Assembly: GCF_003994855.1 (NCBI RefSeq) | Contig: NZ_CP034142.1 | Coordinates: 1,736,001 to 1,800,000, forward strand | Reading direction: 5' to 3' | Length of the DNA: 64,000 bases | Source of the DNA: Marinobacter sp. NP-4(2019) | Lineage (GTDB): Bacteria > Pseudomonadota > Gammaproteobacteria > Pseudomonadales > Oleiphilaceae | Shown: piece after piece, positions 46,321-54,594 of the stretch | Numbering within the stretch: position 1 is the first letter of the stretch | Layout of the letters: each line of letters starts with the position of its first letter | Notes under the pieces: model-generated | Told to the model about the DNA's origin: nothing | What the model saw: only the letters and a program-made list of their open reading frames with translations | The model's database searches: none | Program-made: the position numbers and the translations under genes

Positions 46321-47592
46321 ATGAAACTTTCAGCTTTTGGTCGGAAATTTACCGCCGATGCCGGCATCACCTCGTTGATGGATGACCTGGGTAATGCGCT
46401 GGCCTCCGGTGACGACATGATCATGATGGGAGGAGGCAATCCGGGACATATTCCCGAGATTCAACAGAGGGTTCAGGAAATACTGGCGGATATCTGTCAG
46501 ACACCGGCCGATATGCGCCGCCTTGTGGGCATCTACGATCCGCCCCAGGGTGAAAAGCAGTTTATCGCCTCCCTGGCGGATCTGCTCAACCGTGAGTATG
46601 GCTGGGGGCTCACCCCCGAGAACATCGCGCTTACCAATGGCAGCCAGGCCGCCTTTTTCATGCTCTTCAACATGTTTGGCGGAGAATATGGCGACGGCCT
46701 GCGAAAGCACATACTGCTGCCGCTGGCGCCGGAATACATCGGTTACGCGGATGCCGGCATCGAGCCAGGCCTGTTCCATGCCGTACAGCCGGATATCTCG
46801 TTTACCGACGCCCATGAATTCAAATACCGGGTGGATTTCGACGCAGTCGAAGTCACGGGCGAAACCGGTGCCATTTGCGTATCCAGGCCCACCAACCCGA
46901 CCGGCAACGTCATCACCGATGAAGAACTGGCGCGGCTTGAGCAACTGGCTCGCCAGCATGATGTGCCGCTGATCGTGGATGGCGCCTATGGCACGCCGTT
47001 CCCGAGCCTTTTGTTTGTCGATGCGACGCCGACCTGGAACGAGCAGATCATTCTCTGTCTGAGCCTGTCCAAGCTCGGTTTGCCAGCGGCCCGCACCGGG
47101 ATTGTTATTGCCGCTGAACCAGTAATCAAGGCACTTTCCGGAATCAATGCCATCATGAACCTGGCCACTGGCAGCTTTGGCGCGATGCTGGCAGACCCAC
47201 TGGTGCGTTCCGGTGAGATTCTGTCCCTGAGTCGGGATGTGGTGTGCCCGTTCTACAAGGCCAAGATGGAGAAAGCGGTGGCTGTTTTCCGGGAAGCCAT
47301 GGGCGAGGACAGCTGCCACTGGTATGTCCACAAGCCCGAGGGGGCCATGTTCCTGTGGTTATGGTTCCCGGATTTGCCGATCAGCAGTCTGGAACTCTAT
47401 CAGCGTCTCAAGGCCCGGGGTGTGCTGGTAGTGTCCGGTCATTACTTCTTCCCCGGTCTGCCGGACGAAAGCTGGAAACACCGCCACGAGTGCCTGCGGG
47501 TCACCTACTCACAGGATGATGACAGAGTGGCGGAAGGCCTGCGCATTATTGCGGAAGAGGTCAGGGCGGTGTGGGCGACCCATCGGGGCTAG
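46321..47592 (+). CDS. avtA: Valine--pyruvate aminotransferase (copy 1, intact)
   Basis: A 423-residue PLP-dependent class I aminotransferase that interconverts valine and alanine with their keto acids. It follows E. coli AvtA closely: MGGGNPGHIPEIQ, IYDPPQGEKQF, NIALTNGSQAAFF, LAPEYIGYADAGIE, CVSRPTNPTGNVITDEEL, VDGAYGTPFP and the PLP Lys in LCLSLSKLGLPAARTG. The ATG 46321 (MKLSAF) fits the family start. The stop shares CTAG with the convergent DUF3108 gene. This copy has the full reading frame; copy 2 is frameshifted. Confidence 0.93.
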   Translation: MKLSAFGRKFTADAGITSLMDDLGNALASGDDMIMMGGGNPGHIPEIQQRVQEILADICQTPADMRRLVGIYDPPQGEKQFIASLADLLNREYGWGLTPENIALTNGSQAAFFMLFNMFGGEYGDGLRKHILLPLAPEYIGYADAGIEPGLFHAVQPDISFTDAHEFKYRVDFDAVEVTGETGAICVSRPTNPTGNVITDEELARLEQLARQHDVPLIVDGAYGTPFPSLLFVDATPTWNEQIILCLSLSKLGLPAARTGIVIAAEPVIKALSGINAIMNLATGSFGAMLADPLVRSGEILSLSRDVVCPFYKAKMEKAVAVFREAMGEDSCHWYVHKPEGAMFLWLWFPDLPISSLELYQRLKARGVLVVSGHYFFPGLPDESWKHRHECLRVTYSQDDDRVAEGLRIIAEEVRAVWATHRG

Positions 47593-48386
47593 CGCCGGAT
47601 TTCCGCTTCATCAATGGTAATTTCGTAGCGGCTGCCGTCCGGCTCAACCTGTAACAGCCGGACCAGCAGGTATTCCTGATCCGGAGCGAACCACATCAGG
47701 GTCTGGCGTTTACTGTCAGCGTCGCGAACTTTCTCAGCCTTGACGGTAGTGATCTTGCCCCGGTCGGTTTGCAGTGTCTCCTCATCAATCACCGCGAAAC
47801 GGTCGGTGTCAAAGTCACCCTCGTCAATCACGCGATACACCATCTCTCTCTTGCCTGCGCGTATGTCCTGGTGGAGTTGGAGCTGATAGCCCATTGGATC
47901 CAGTGCGCCATCCTCCAGCGCCACAGAGAAGCTGTCTCCCTCATGGTGGCCGGTTGCCACCCGGTTGTCCCAGTCAAAATCAATGGCTTCCTCACGATCG
48001 CGGATCAGGAAACCCGACAGCTTGTAACGGTACCTGAGGGGCACCACCTGATTGTTTTCCCAGCGCAGGACCAGTGACTCCTCGATATCCGCAATGAACG
48101 AGTCCACATCGGTTCTGTAGATCCAGGTGCCGTCCTCGCGCTCTGCCAGGCTTCGGGTGGCGCTGCCGCTGAGAGAGATGCCCTTGTCCATGGACGCGCT
48201 GTAGCTGGCCTTCAGTGGCAGGAGAGGGGGGTATTCGGGTTCCTGGGTGCGAGTTTGCTGTGTTTGCTGCTGTGAGTCGCCGGTATGCTGCCGTGCCTCC
48301 TCTGCCAGCGCGGAGATGGCTGGCAGTGTCAGGGTCGCCCAAGCGAAAACGATGGCGGGAAATCTGCCCCTAAGGGACGCAGTCAT
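47589..48386 (-). CDS. DUF3108 family periplasmic protein (copy 1)
   Basis: A 265-residue protein with a Sec signal (MTASLRGRFPAIVF ... AISALAEE), a Gln/Thr-rich linker and a DUF3108 domain: LPLKASYSASMDKGISLSGSA, YRYKLSGFLIRDREEAIDFDW, YQLQLHQDIRAGK and LMWFAPDQEYLLVRLLQ. Function unknown. The ATG at 48386 has AGGAG 7 bases upstream; an ATG 7 codons earlier lies before this site. It lies downstream of purM-purN on the same strand (78 bases after purN), an arrangement seen in related genomes. Confidence 0.85.
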   Translation of the reverse strand: MTASLRGRFPAIVFAWATLTLPAISALAEEARQHTGDSQQQTQQTRTQEPEYPPLLPLKASYSASMDKGISLSGSATRSLAEREDGTWIYRTDVDSFIADIEESLVLRWENNQVVPLRYRYKLSGFLIRDREEAIDFDWDNRVATGHHEGDSFSVALEDGALDPMGYQLQLHQDIRAGKREMVYRVIDEGDFDTDRFAVIDEETLQTDRGKITTVKAEKVRDADSKRQTLMWFAPDQEYLLVRLLQVEPDGSRYEITIDEAEIRR

Positions 48387-48464
48387 GGTGTCACTCCTGT
48401 TGCGCATGGCTACATGATGCAGCCAGTGTAGCCTGTCCGGTCACGCGGGAGGATGACAATCTGT

Positions 48465-49139
48465 TTAGTGAGCAACCCGCTCATCGGGTAGTCGCATGGG
48501 TTGCTTCAGCAACTCGCCGTCAAACAGCACATAGTCGCTGCCAAGCTGGATGCGTCCCTCACAGAACCAGCGCACCACGATCGGGTACAGCAGGTGCTCT
48601 TTTTCCCGGACCTTCTCCGCGAGGGATTCCGGTGTGTCATCCGGATCGATCGTGACTTCCGCCTGGGCGACGACGGGGCCGCCATCCAGTTCCTCGGTGA
48701 CGAAATGGATGGAAACGCCGTGGATCTTGTCACCCGCCTCAAGGGCGCGCTGGTGAGTGTTCAATCCAGTGTATTTGGGCAGCAGGGAGGGGTGGATGTT
48801 CAGCATGGTGCCCCGCAATGCCCGCACGAAATCAGTCGTCAGGATGCGCATGAATCCCGCCAGGACGACGAGATCCGGGTTGTGGCGGCGAATCTCCGCC
48901 ATTAGCGCGCCATCAAACTCTTCCCGTGATCCGTAATCCTTATGGTTCACCACGAACGTATCAATGTTGGCCTGGGCTGCCCGCTCCAACGCAAACGCCT
49001 GTGGATTGTTGCAACCAACCGCCACAATTTGTCCCGGGAAGTCCCGTTCGCGGCTGGCGTCAATCAACGCCTGAAGGTTGGTCCCGCTGCCAGAAGCGAG
49101 AACCAGAATACGGGGTTTTGGTGCTGGATCGGCATTCAT
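48465..49139 (-). CDS. purN: Phosphoribosylglycinamide formyltransferase (copy 1)
   Basis: A 224-residue enzyme transferring a formyl group from 10-formyl-THF to GAR in purine synthesis. Features: LVLASGSGTNLQALIDAS, LAGFMRILTTDFV, the catalytic Asn-His region NIHPSLLPKYTGLNTHQRALEAG and SIHFVTEELDGGPVV. The start overlaps the purM stop by 4 bases (ATGA), the usual purM-purN coupling. Confidence 0.97.
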   Translation of the reverse strand: MNADPAPKPRILVLASGSGTNLQALIDASRERDFPGQIVAVGCNNPQAFALERAAQANIDTFVVNHKDYGSREEFDGALMAEIRRHNPDLVVLAGFMRILTTDFVRALRGTMLNIHPSLLPKYTGLNTHQRALEAGDKIHGVSIHFVTEELDGGPVVAQAEVTIDPDDTPESLAEKVREKEHLLYPIVVRWFCEGRIQLGSDYVLFDGELLKQPMRLPDERVAH

Positions 49140-50200
49140 TCTGCAAGCAGTCCCGGAGCGTAGCGAACGACGGATTTTGCTGAGGCGTCGTCCGCGCTTT
49201 CGATCACGCCAATCTGCCAGGCCTTTTCGCCCATGGAGTTCAGTGTGTCGAGAGCGAGGTCTTTCTGGTTGGCCGGTACACAGACAATCATGCCGACGCC
49301 GCAGTTAAAGGTACGATACATTTCCTCAATGGCAACGCCGCCGGCATCCTGAAGCCACTGGAAGACCGTTGGCAGTGTCCAGCTTGAGGTGTCGATTGCG
49401 GCGACGGAGCCATCCGGAAGTACCCTGGGAATGTTCTCTGGCAGACCTCCACCGGTGATGTGTGACAGTGCCCGCACGTCCACTTCACGGAACAGTTGCA
49501 GCAGGTTCTTGACGTAGATGCGTGTGGGGGCCATCAGTGCGTCGGCCAGGGTGCTGTCGCCCAGAGGCTGGTTCAGGTTGGCCTTGCTGACCTCAATGAT
49601 TTTGCGAATGAGCGAGTAGCCGTTGGAGTGCGGTCCCGAGGAACCCAATGCGATCAGTGCATCACCATTCTGTACCCGGCTACCGTCAATGATCTCACTG
49701 CGTTCGGCTACGCCGACACAGAAGCCCGCCAGGTCATAGTCGTCACCTTCGTACATGCCCGGCATTTCCGCGGTTTCTCCGCCCACCAGTGCGCAGCCTG
49801 CCTGTTCGCAGCCTTCACCGATGCCGGCCACCACCTGGGCAGCGACATCGACATTCAGCTTGCCGGTAGCGTAGTAATCGAGGAAAAACAGGGGTTCGGC
49901 TCCGCCGACCACGAGATCGTTCACGCACATGGCGACCAGATCAATGCCGATGCTGTCGTGCTTTTGCAGTTGCATGGCCAGCCGCAGCTTTGTGCCAACG
50001 CCGTCAGTGCCGGATACCAGTACAGGCTCGCGGTAGCCGGCGGGAATGGAAACCATGGCGCCAAAACCGCCCAGCCCTCCAAGCACTTCCGGGCGCCGCG
50101 TGCGGGCTGCGGTGTCCTTGATGCGGTTGACGAGTTCGTTACCTGCGTCGATATCAACGCCGGCATCGCGATAGGTGAGGGAGGGCTTCTGTTCGCTCAT
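49136..50200 (-). CDS. purM: Phosphoribosylformylglycinamidine cyclo-ligase (copy 1)
   Basis: A 354-residue AIR synthetase (E. coli 345) closing the imidazole ring in purine synthesis. Features: SLTYRDAGVDIDAGNELV, VSGTDGVGTKLRLAM, MCVNDLVVGGAEPLFFLDYYATG, GCALVGGETAEMPGMY and the C-terminal THRFNCGVGM-like segment (TFNCGVGMIV). It is the first gene of the minus-strand purM-purN-DUF3108 unit; the 154-base gap to the divergent DUF2066 gene holds its promoter. Confidence 0.97.
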   Translation of the reverse strand: MSEQKPSLTYRDAGVDIDAGNELVNRIKDTAARTRRPEVLGGLGGFGAMVSIPAGYREPVLVSGTDGVGTKLRLAMQLQKHDSIGIDLVAMCVNDLVVGGAEPLFFLDYYATGKLNVDVAAQVVAGIGEGCEQAGCALVGGETAEMPGMYEGDDYDLAGFCVGVAERSEIIDGSRVQNGDALIALGSSGPHSNGYSLIRKIIEVSKANLNQPLGDSTLADALMAPTRIYVKNLLQLFREVDVRALSHITGGGLPENIPRVLPDGSVAAIDTSSWTLPTVFQWLQDAGGVAIEEMYRTFNCGVGMIVCVPANQKDLALDTLNSMGEKAWQIGVIESADDASAKSVVRYAPGLLAE

Positions 50201-50354
50201 GGTGTACTTAACCGTTTGGCCAGTGGGTCAGGCGGCGGATTTTAACAGGTGAGGGGTGGCGCTCCAAATTGATTTTCCGAAATCCCCGTTAGCTACTCAC
50301 GACTTGGGCCTTGGTGTATCCTATGCGCCATTCAGGCGAATTGCAGGGTGTTTC

Positions 50355-51644
50355 ATGTCATTATCAGGACGAATTTCGACACGGGCCACGCGTATGTTCA
50401 GGCGTATCTTGCCGTTAGCCGGTGCCCTGGCGCTGTTGGCGGCCTTTCCCGCCGGAGCGGTGACCGTGACCGGACTGTACACGGTGGAGGTGCCGGTCGC
50501 AGGGGGACAGCCCGAGGAACTCCGTCAAGGCTACGCCGATGGTCTCGAACAGGTCTTTATCCGGGTATCCGGAAGCAGCGGCATTCGCGGTAAGGCGGGT
50601 GTGCAATCGCTCCTCGAGGATGCCGAATCCCTGCTCCAGTCCTATCAACTGCTTCGCGGGGAAGAGGGCGATCGCCTCCGGATGAGCTTTGGTGCGGTGG
50701 GCGTTAACAGGGCTCTGGCGTCGGTTGATGCCCCGGTATGGGGGGCAAACCGGCCCCTGACGTTGGCCTGGATTGCGGTTGAGGATCGCGGCTCCCGGGC
50801 GTTGCTAACCTCCGGCGCAGGTGCTGACGACACTCGCAGTCAGTGGGCAGTGGCCTTCCGCCAGGCCGCTGCTGATCGCGGATTACCAATCAATCTTCCT
50901 CCTGAGTCGATGGCGGGGGACCGTGAGCTGCTGTCAGATATCTGGGGGCAGTTTACCAACCGCGTGAAATCGGCTTCAGAGAGTCTCGATCATGATTTGA
51001 TGGCACTGGTCCGGGTGAGTCGCTCCGGGAGTCAATGGCGTGCCGGCTGGATATTCGACGGCATGGGAATGGACGAAGGCGAACAGTCTGTGACCGCCGG
51101 AAATCAGAGGGAGCTGGCAGAGAAAGTCATTGGCCGCTGGGCGGATGCTTTTGCCAGCCGCTACGCTGTCGCTGCCGGCGATGTGGGAGACCTGCCCAGG
51201 GTTGAGATCGTGGTGCGGGGTGTCAGTACGTTGAAGGACTATGGCAACATCATCAATGTGCTGGACGACCTGACTCCGGTGCAGGATGTGGGAGCCTCCC
51301 GGGTTGCGGGGGAGCAGCTCACCCTCAGGGTTGCGTTTTCAGGCGAACTTGAGCAACTTCGGGAATACATTGCGCTGGATCCCCGCTTTGTACCGTTATC
51401 CGATGCAGAGGTTTCGAGCAATGATGCACCTCCCGAGCAGACTTCTGCGGAAGCGAGTCCGGAGGAGCCTCCGGTTGCAACGGTGCAGGAATCTTCGGAT
51501 GAGGCTTTGTCAGATCCGCTGTACGCCTATCAGCCGCTGCTAGGGGACAGTGAAGAGGCGGAGGAGGCCTTTGAATCGCTTTATGAAATTCTCCATTATC
51601 GCTGGCAGCCAGCGTCGGTAATCAGTTCGGATGATGCCGATTAA
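50355..51644 (+). CDS. DUF2066 family protein (copy 1)
   Basis: A 429-residue secreted or periplasmic protein with a signal peptide (basic RATRMFRRI, hydrophobic LPLAGALALLAAFPAGA) and the DUF2066 N-terminal strings VTVTGLYTVEVPVAG, ELRQGYADGLEQVFIRVSG and LLQSYQLL. The C-terminus is acidic and Pro/Glu/Ser-rich (SSNDAPPEQTSAEASPEEPP). Function unknown. The start at 50355 has AGGG upstream; a later ATG (MFRRILPL) would also give a good signal. It leads the unit DUF2066-phosphatidyltransferase-hda. Confidence 0.85.
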   Translation: MSLSGRISTRATRMFRRILPLAGALALLAAFPAGAVTVTGLYTVEVPVAGGQPEELRQGYADGLEQVFIRVSGSSGIRGKAGVQSLLEDAESLLQSYQLLRGEEGDRLRMSFGAVGVNRALASVDAPVWGANRPLTLAWIAVEDRGSRALLTSGAGADDTRSQWAVAFRQAAADRGLPINLPPESMAGDRELLSDIWGQFTNRVKSASESLDHDLMALVRVSRSGSQWRAGWIFDGMGMDEGEQSVTAGNQRELAEKVIGRWADAFASRYAVAAGDVGDLPRVEIVVRGVSTLKDYGNIINVLDDLTPVQDVGASRVAGEQLTLRVAFSGELEQLREYIALDPRFVPLSDAEVSSNDAPPEQTSAEASPEEPPVATVQESSDEALSDPLYAYQPLLGDSEEAEEAFESLYEILHYRWQPASVISSDDAD

Positions 51645-51668
51645 CTCAAGGGTAGAGGGAGCCTGCTA

Positions 51669-52226
51669 ATGTCAGAACGGTGGCGCTGGATACCCAATGC
51701 CCTGACGTTTTTGCGCTTTGTGCTGATTGTTCCGTTCGCCGCCGCGCTGCTGGCCAGTGAATATCGCATGGCTCTGGGGATATTTTTTATAGCGGCCGCT
51801 TCAGATGCCTTTGATGGCTTCCTCGCCCGGCAGTTCAACTGGAAATCCCGTCTGGGAGCCATAGCCGATCCCCTGGCAGACAAGGCTCTGCTCATCACAG
51901 CCTACCTGATGTTGACACTGACTGGTGTGCTCCCTCTCTGGCTCTTCGCCCTGGTCCTCGGTCGGGATATCCTGATTGTTATTGGCGGGCTGGCCTTCCA
52001 CTACGGTGTTGGTCGCTTTGACATGGAGCCCAGCATCCCGGGGAAACTCAATACACTGATCCAGATTCTGGTGGTGCTTGCTATCATTGTCCTGCTCGGA
52101 GGGTTGCCCATGCCGCCATGGGCGTTGGAAGTGGGTATTCTTGTTGTGGCGGTTTCGGCAATTTTCAGCGGAGGGCACTATCTGGTCGTCTGGAGTGTCC
52201 GGGCCTGGAGGGCAAAGCGGCAGTGA
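51669..52226 (+). CDS. CDP-alcohol phosphatidyltransferase family protein (copy 1)
   Basis: A 185-residue membrane enzyme with about six helices and the full CDP-alcohol phosphotransferase signature, D-x2-DG-x2-AR-x8-G-x3-D-x3-D (SDAFDGFLARQFNWKSRLGAIADPLADK). It joins a CDP-activated lipid to an alcohol such as glycerol phosphate. It resembles the PgsA family but sits beside hda rather than uvrC, so it is probably a second, PgsA-like enzyme whose product is uncertain. Its stop overlaps the hda GTG start (GTGA). Confidence 0.88.
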   Translation: MSERWRWIPNALTFLRFVLIVPFAAALLASEYRMALGIFFIAAASDAFDGFLARQFNWKSRLGAIADPLADKALLITAYLMLTLTGVLPLWLFALVLGRDILIVIGGLAFHYGVGRFDMEPSIPGKLNTLIQILVVLAIIVLLGGLPMPPWALEVGILVVAVSAIFSGGHYLVVWSVRAWRAKRQ

Positions 52227-52921
52227 GTTCGTCACAAATGGCCTTGGGGATCAAGCTCCGGGATGATGCACGGTTTGATAACTTTCACGGCGACAGGAAT
52301 GCCGAGGCTGCGGCACGGCTGGAAGCCGTTTGCCGTGATTTGAGCCACGTTCCTGTGGTCGTGGTCTGCGGTGATTCGGATACGGGTAAAAGTCATCTGT
52401 TACAGGCAGCCTGTCACTTCCTGGAGAACCATGGCGATACGGCTGTCTGTGTCAGTATCGGGGAACTGTTGCCGTTTGGGCCAGAAGCCTTGTCGGGCCT
52501 TGAGAATCAGGCTCTGATCTGTCTTGATGATGTTGATCTGATCGCCGGCCGCGAAGACTGGGAAGAAGCGGTCTTTCATCTGTACAATCGCGTGCTTGAT
52601 AATGGCCACCTGTTGCTCGTCAGCCTGTCGGAAGTGCCCGGTTCCCTGCCGTTTGTGTTGCCGGATCTGGTATCACGGCTTGCTCATGGCCTGCTGATCC
52701 AGCTGGGGATATACCGGGACGATGACCGGATGAGAATCTTGATGGCGAGGGCGGAGAAGCGCGGACTGGTCATGGGTGACGACGTCGCGGGCTTTATCCT
52801 GCGCCGTGCACCGCGCAGGCTGGGCGAGCTGCTGGCGATACTTGATCGCCTGGATGAGAATTCCCTGCAGGCCCAGCGCAGGTTGACCATCCCCTTCGTC
52901 AAGTCCGCCATGGGCTGGTGA
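52223..52921 (+). CDS. hda: DnaA regulatory inactivator Hda (copy 1)
   Basis: A 232-residue AAA+ protein that, bound to the beta clamp, triggers ATP hydrolysis by DnaA to prevent re-initiation. The clamp-binding motif is QMALGIKL near the N-terminus. GTG 52223 keeps the Gln of this motif, whereas ATG 52238 would remove it, so GTG is preferred. The Walker A is degenerate (CGDSDTGKSHLLQAAC), Walker B is ALICLDDVDLIAG, and the end QAQRRLTIPFVKSAMG is typical of Hda. The first 15 bases overlap the preceding gene. Confidence 0.93.
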   Translation: MSSSQMALGIKLRDDARFDNFHGDRNAEAAARLEAVCRDLSHVPVVVVCGDSDTGKSHLLQAACHFLENHGDTAVCVSIGELLPFGPEALSGLENQALICLDDVDLIAGREDWEEAVFHLYNRVLDNGHLLLVSLSEVPGSLPFVLPDLVSRLAHGLLIQLGIYRDDDRMRILMARAEKRGLVMGDDVAGFILRRAPRRLGELLAILDRLDENSLQAQRRLTIPFVKSAMGW

Positions 52922-53004
52922 AGGGTTTAAAACTTTGACAATAACATCAGAAACAGCAGGTTCGACGGAAGTCGGGTAGCGCAGAGATACCTCAGGGGGA
53001 AGAG

Positions 53005-53777
53005 ATGAGACGAGTCGTTTCAATCAGAAAGGTGGTGTCGGTAAGTCCAGTATTACCTGTAACCTGGCGGCTATCAGTGCAGCCCGGGGCAAGCGTACAT
53101 TGGTTGTGGATCTGGATCCGCAGGGTAACTCGACCCACTATCTGCTGGGCAAACCTGCGGCTGAGCTGAAAGATACCGTGGCCGATATGCTGGAGCAAAC
53201 AGTTGCTTTTACAGTATTCAACCGTCGCCCCGACGAGTTCGTCATGCCTCACCGTTCGATAACCTGTTTGTCATGCCCTCCAGTCCCGAGCTGGACTTCC
53301 TCGAGCGCAAACTGGAAGCCAAGCACAAGATATACAAGCTCGGAAGCTCTGAAAAGCTTGGGAGACATTCGATGCCATTTATATCGATACGGCGCCGGCC
53401 CTGAACTTTTATACTCGATCAGCGTGATTGCCGCCAGCGATGTCTGATTCCGTTGATTGCGATGATTTCTCCCGTCAGGCGCTTACAATATCTCAATGAA
53501 ATCCACGACCTCCAGGAGATCATAATGAGATTGTGTCGAAGGTATTATCGCCAACCAGTTCAGCCCGCGCGAGCTTGCGAGCAACTGGTTCGTGAATTGA
53601 TTGAGGAGGGCTGCCATATGCCAGTGCGGCTGTCCAGTTCCGCAAGATGAAAGATCCCATCAAAGTCGGCAGCCGTTGGTTCACATGGCCCCAAAACACG
53701 CATTGACCCGGCAATACGAAGACCTGTTCCGGGTTCTTCATGGCGAGACGGTAGAACTGGAGCCGCTTGCGGACTGA
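53005..53777 (+). pseudogene. parA copy 1, broken by many 1-base deletions (probably sequencing error)
   Basis: The 798-base intact gene at 61277-62074 is here reduced to 773 bases by about 25 net single-base deletions that destroy the frame from codon ~4 on. Most shorten homopolymers, for example GTTTTC to GTTTC, GTTC to GTC, AAAAA to AAAA, GGGG to GGG and CCC to CC. The damage begins just after the ATG and continues to within ~60 bases of the repeat junction. Upstream sequence is identical to copy 2. This fits an uncorrected contig end better than biological decay. Confidence 0.85.
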
Positions 53778-53790
53778 TTTCGAGGAGTTT

Positions 53791-53834
53791 ATGTCACAGT
53801 CATCGAGCCAGATTGCTGAAGTTGCGGACAGCTT
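53791..53834 (+). pseudogene. 5' fragment of yqcC, cut by the repeat junction
   Basis: The first 44 bases of yqcC (MSQSSSQIAEVADS plus two bases, with its GGAG ribosome site) match 62088-62131 and then jump at the junction into the last part of dcd. The frame reads on into dcd and DUF416 sequence, giving a chimeric frame of no meaning. Confidence 0.85.
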
Positions 53835-53932
53835 ACAAGGACCGGGGCGGCAAATACCTTGGCCAGACCGGCGTCACGTTGCCAAGACATGAGGAAATCC
53901 TGCCGATTTCCCGAGCAATACCGGAGGCTGAC

Positions 53933-54532
53933 TTGAACGCCAATCAGTTTCTAAAAGCGGTGTCACAACTCCAGGGCTGGCGGGAATGCGCCTTCCTGCT
54001 GGCGCTGGCCGAGCGCTCGTTCCCCAACTACGCATTGTTTGCCGATGCCGTCGGACTGAAAACCGGCGCCAAGATGCGCCAGCTCATGGACCTGGGCTGG
54101 GAGATGCTGCAGAAGGACGCCTCCGAAGCCGCCATTCCACAATTACTGGCCAAGCTGGAGACCCTGTCGCCGGACGTGAACGCCTACGACGCCTACGGAG
54201 TCTATCCGGCATTCGATTTCTGCCAGTTGCTGGAACAGGCGCTGCTGAACCGACTCAATCCGGGCAAGCATCGGGCAACGGAAGCCTCCGGAATTGCCAC
54301 CACGACGGTCATGAACTTCGTGGAAATGTCCGAAGGTGAAGACCTCGATGAGGACGAGCTGGTCAGGCTGCTGGACCAGCACCCGCTGATGAAAGAAGAC
54401 AAGGCATTCCAGCGGGATCTGGTACTTGACCTCAAGCGCCAGCGCACACCCACCAGCCAGTTTGTCGAGCGATTGCGCCAGCAAGCCGCCAACGAAGGCG
54501 TGAGCAACCTGGGTGTTTCTCTGGAAGGCTGA
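53933..54532 (+). CDS. DUF416 family protein, YjaG-like (copy 2)
   Basis: Repeat of the gene at 45659, with the same TTG start, GGAGG site and 199-residue product. The family hallmarks are SFPNYALF and YGVYPAFDF. The upstream dcd remnant lacks one C, so the open frame ahead of the TTG reads differently from copy 1, but the gene itself is unchanged. If the repeat is an assembly fault, only one of the two copies is real. Confidence 0.8.
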   Translation: MNANQFLKAVSQLQGWRECAFLLALAERSFPNYALFADAVGLKTGAKMRQLMDLGWEMLQKDASEAAIPQLLAKLETLSPDVNAYDAYGVYPAFDFCQLLEQALLNRLNPGKHRATEASGIATTTVMNFVEMSEGEDLDEDELVRLLDQHPLMKEDKAFQRDLVLDLKRQRTPTSQFVERLRQQAANEGVSNLGVSLEG

Positions 54533-54594
54533 ATCGCTGGTGTCCCGTCTGTCCTACACTGAACCCGTAACCCCTTGTTGAATTGGAAAGCTTC

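Larger units (their letters stand above)
45560..53834 (+). repeat. 8.28-kb direct tandem repeat, copy 1 (probable assembly artefact)
   Basis: This segment (8275 bases) recurs directly downstream at 53835-62131 (8297 bases). The offset is 8275 at the left end, 8272 from ~54.7 kb through purN, purM, DUF2066 and hda, and 8297 at the right end. Differences were seen only next to the junction. Copy 1 has about 25 net deletions within 53.0-53.8 kb; copy 2 has three deletions within its first ~900 bases. The ends share only TT, with no mobile element or long homology. See findings. Confidence 0.95.

Noticed and set aside
53813..54532. A novel 239-residue protein beginning before DUF416 copy 2
   Set aside because: It is a fusion of yqcC, dcd and DUF416 pieces made by the repeat junction; the real gene starts at TTG 53933.
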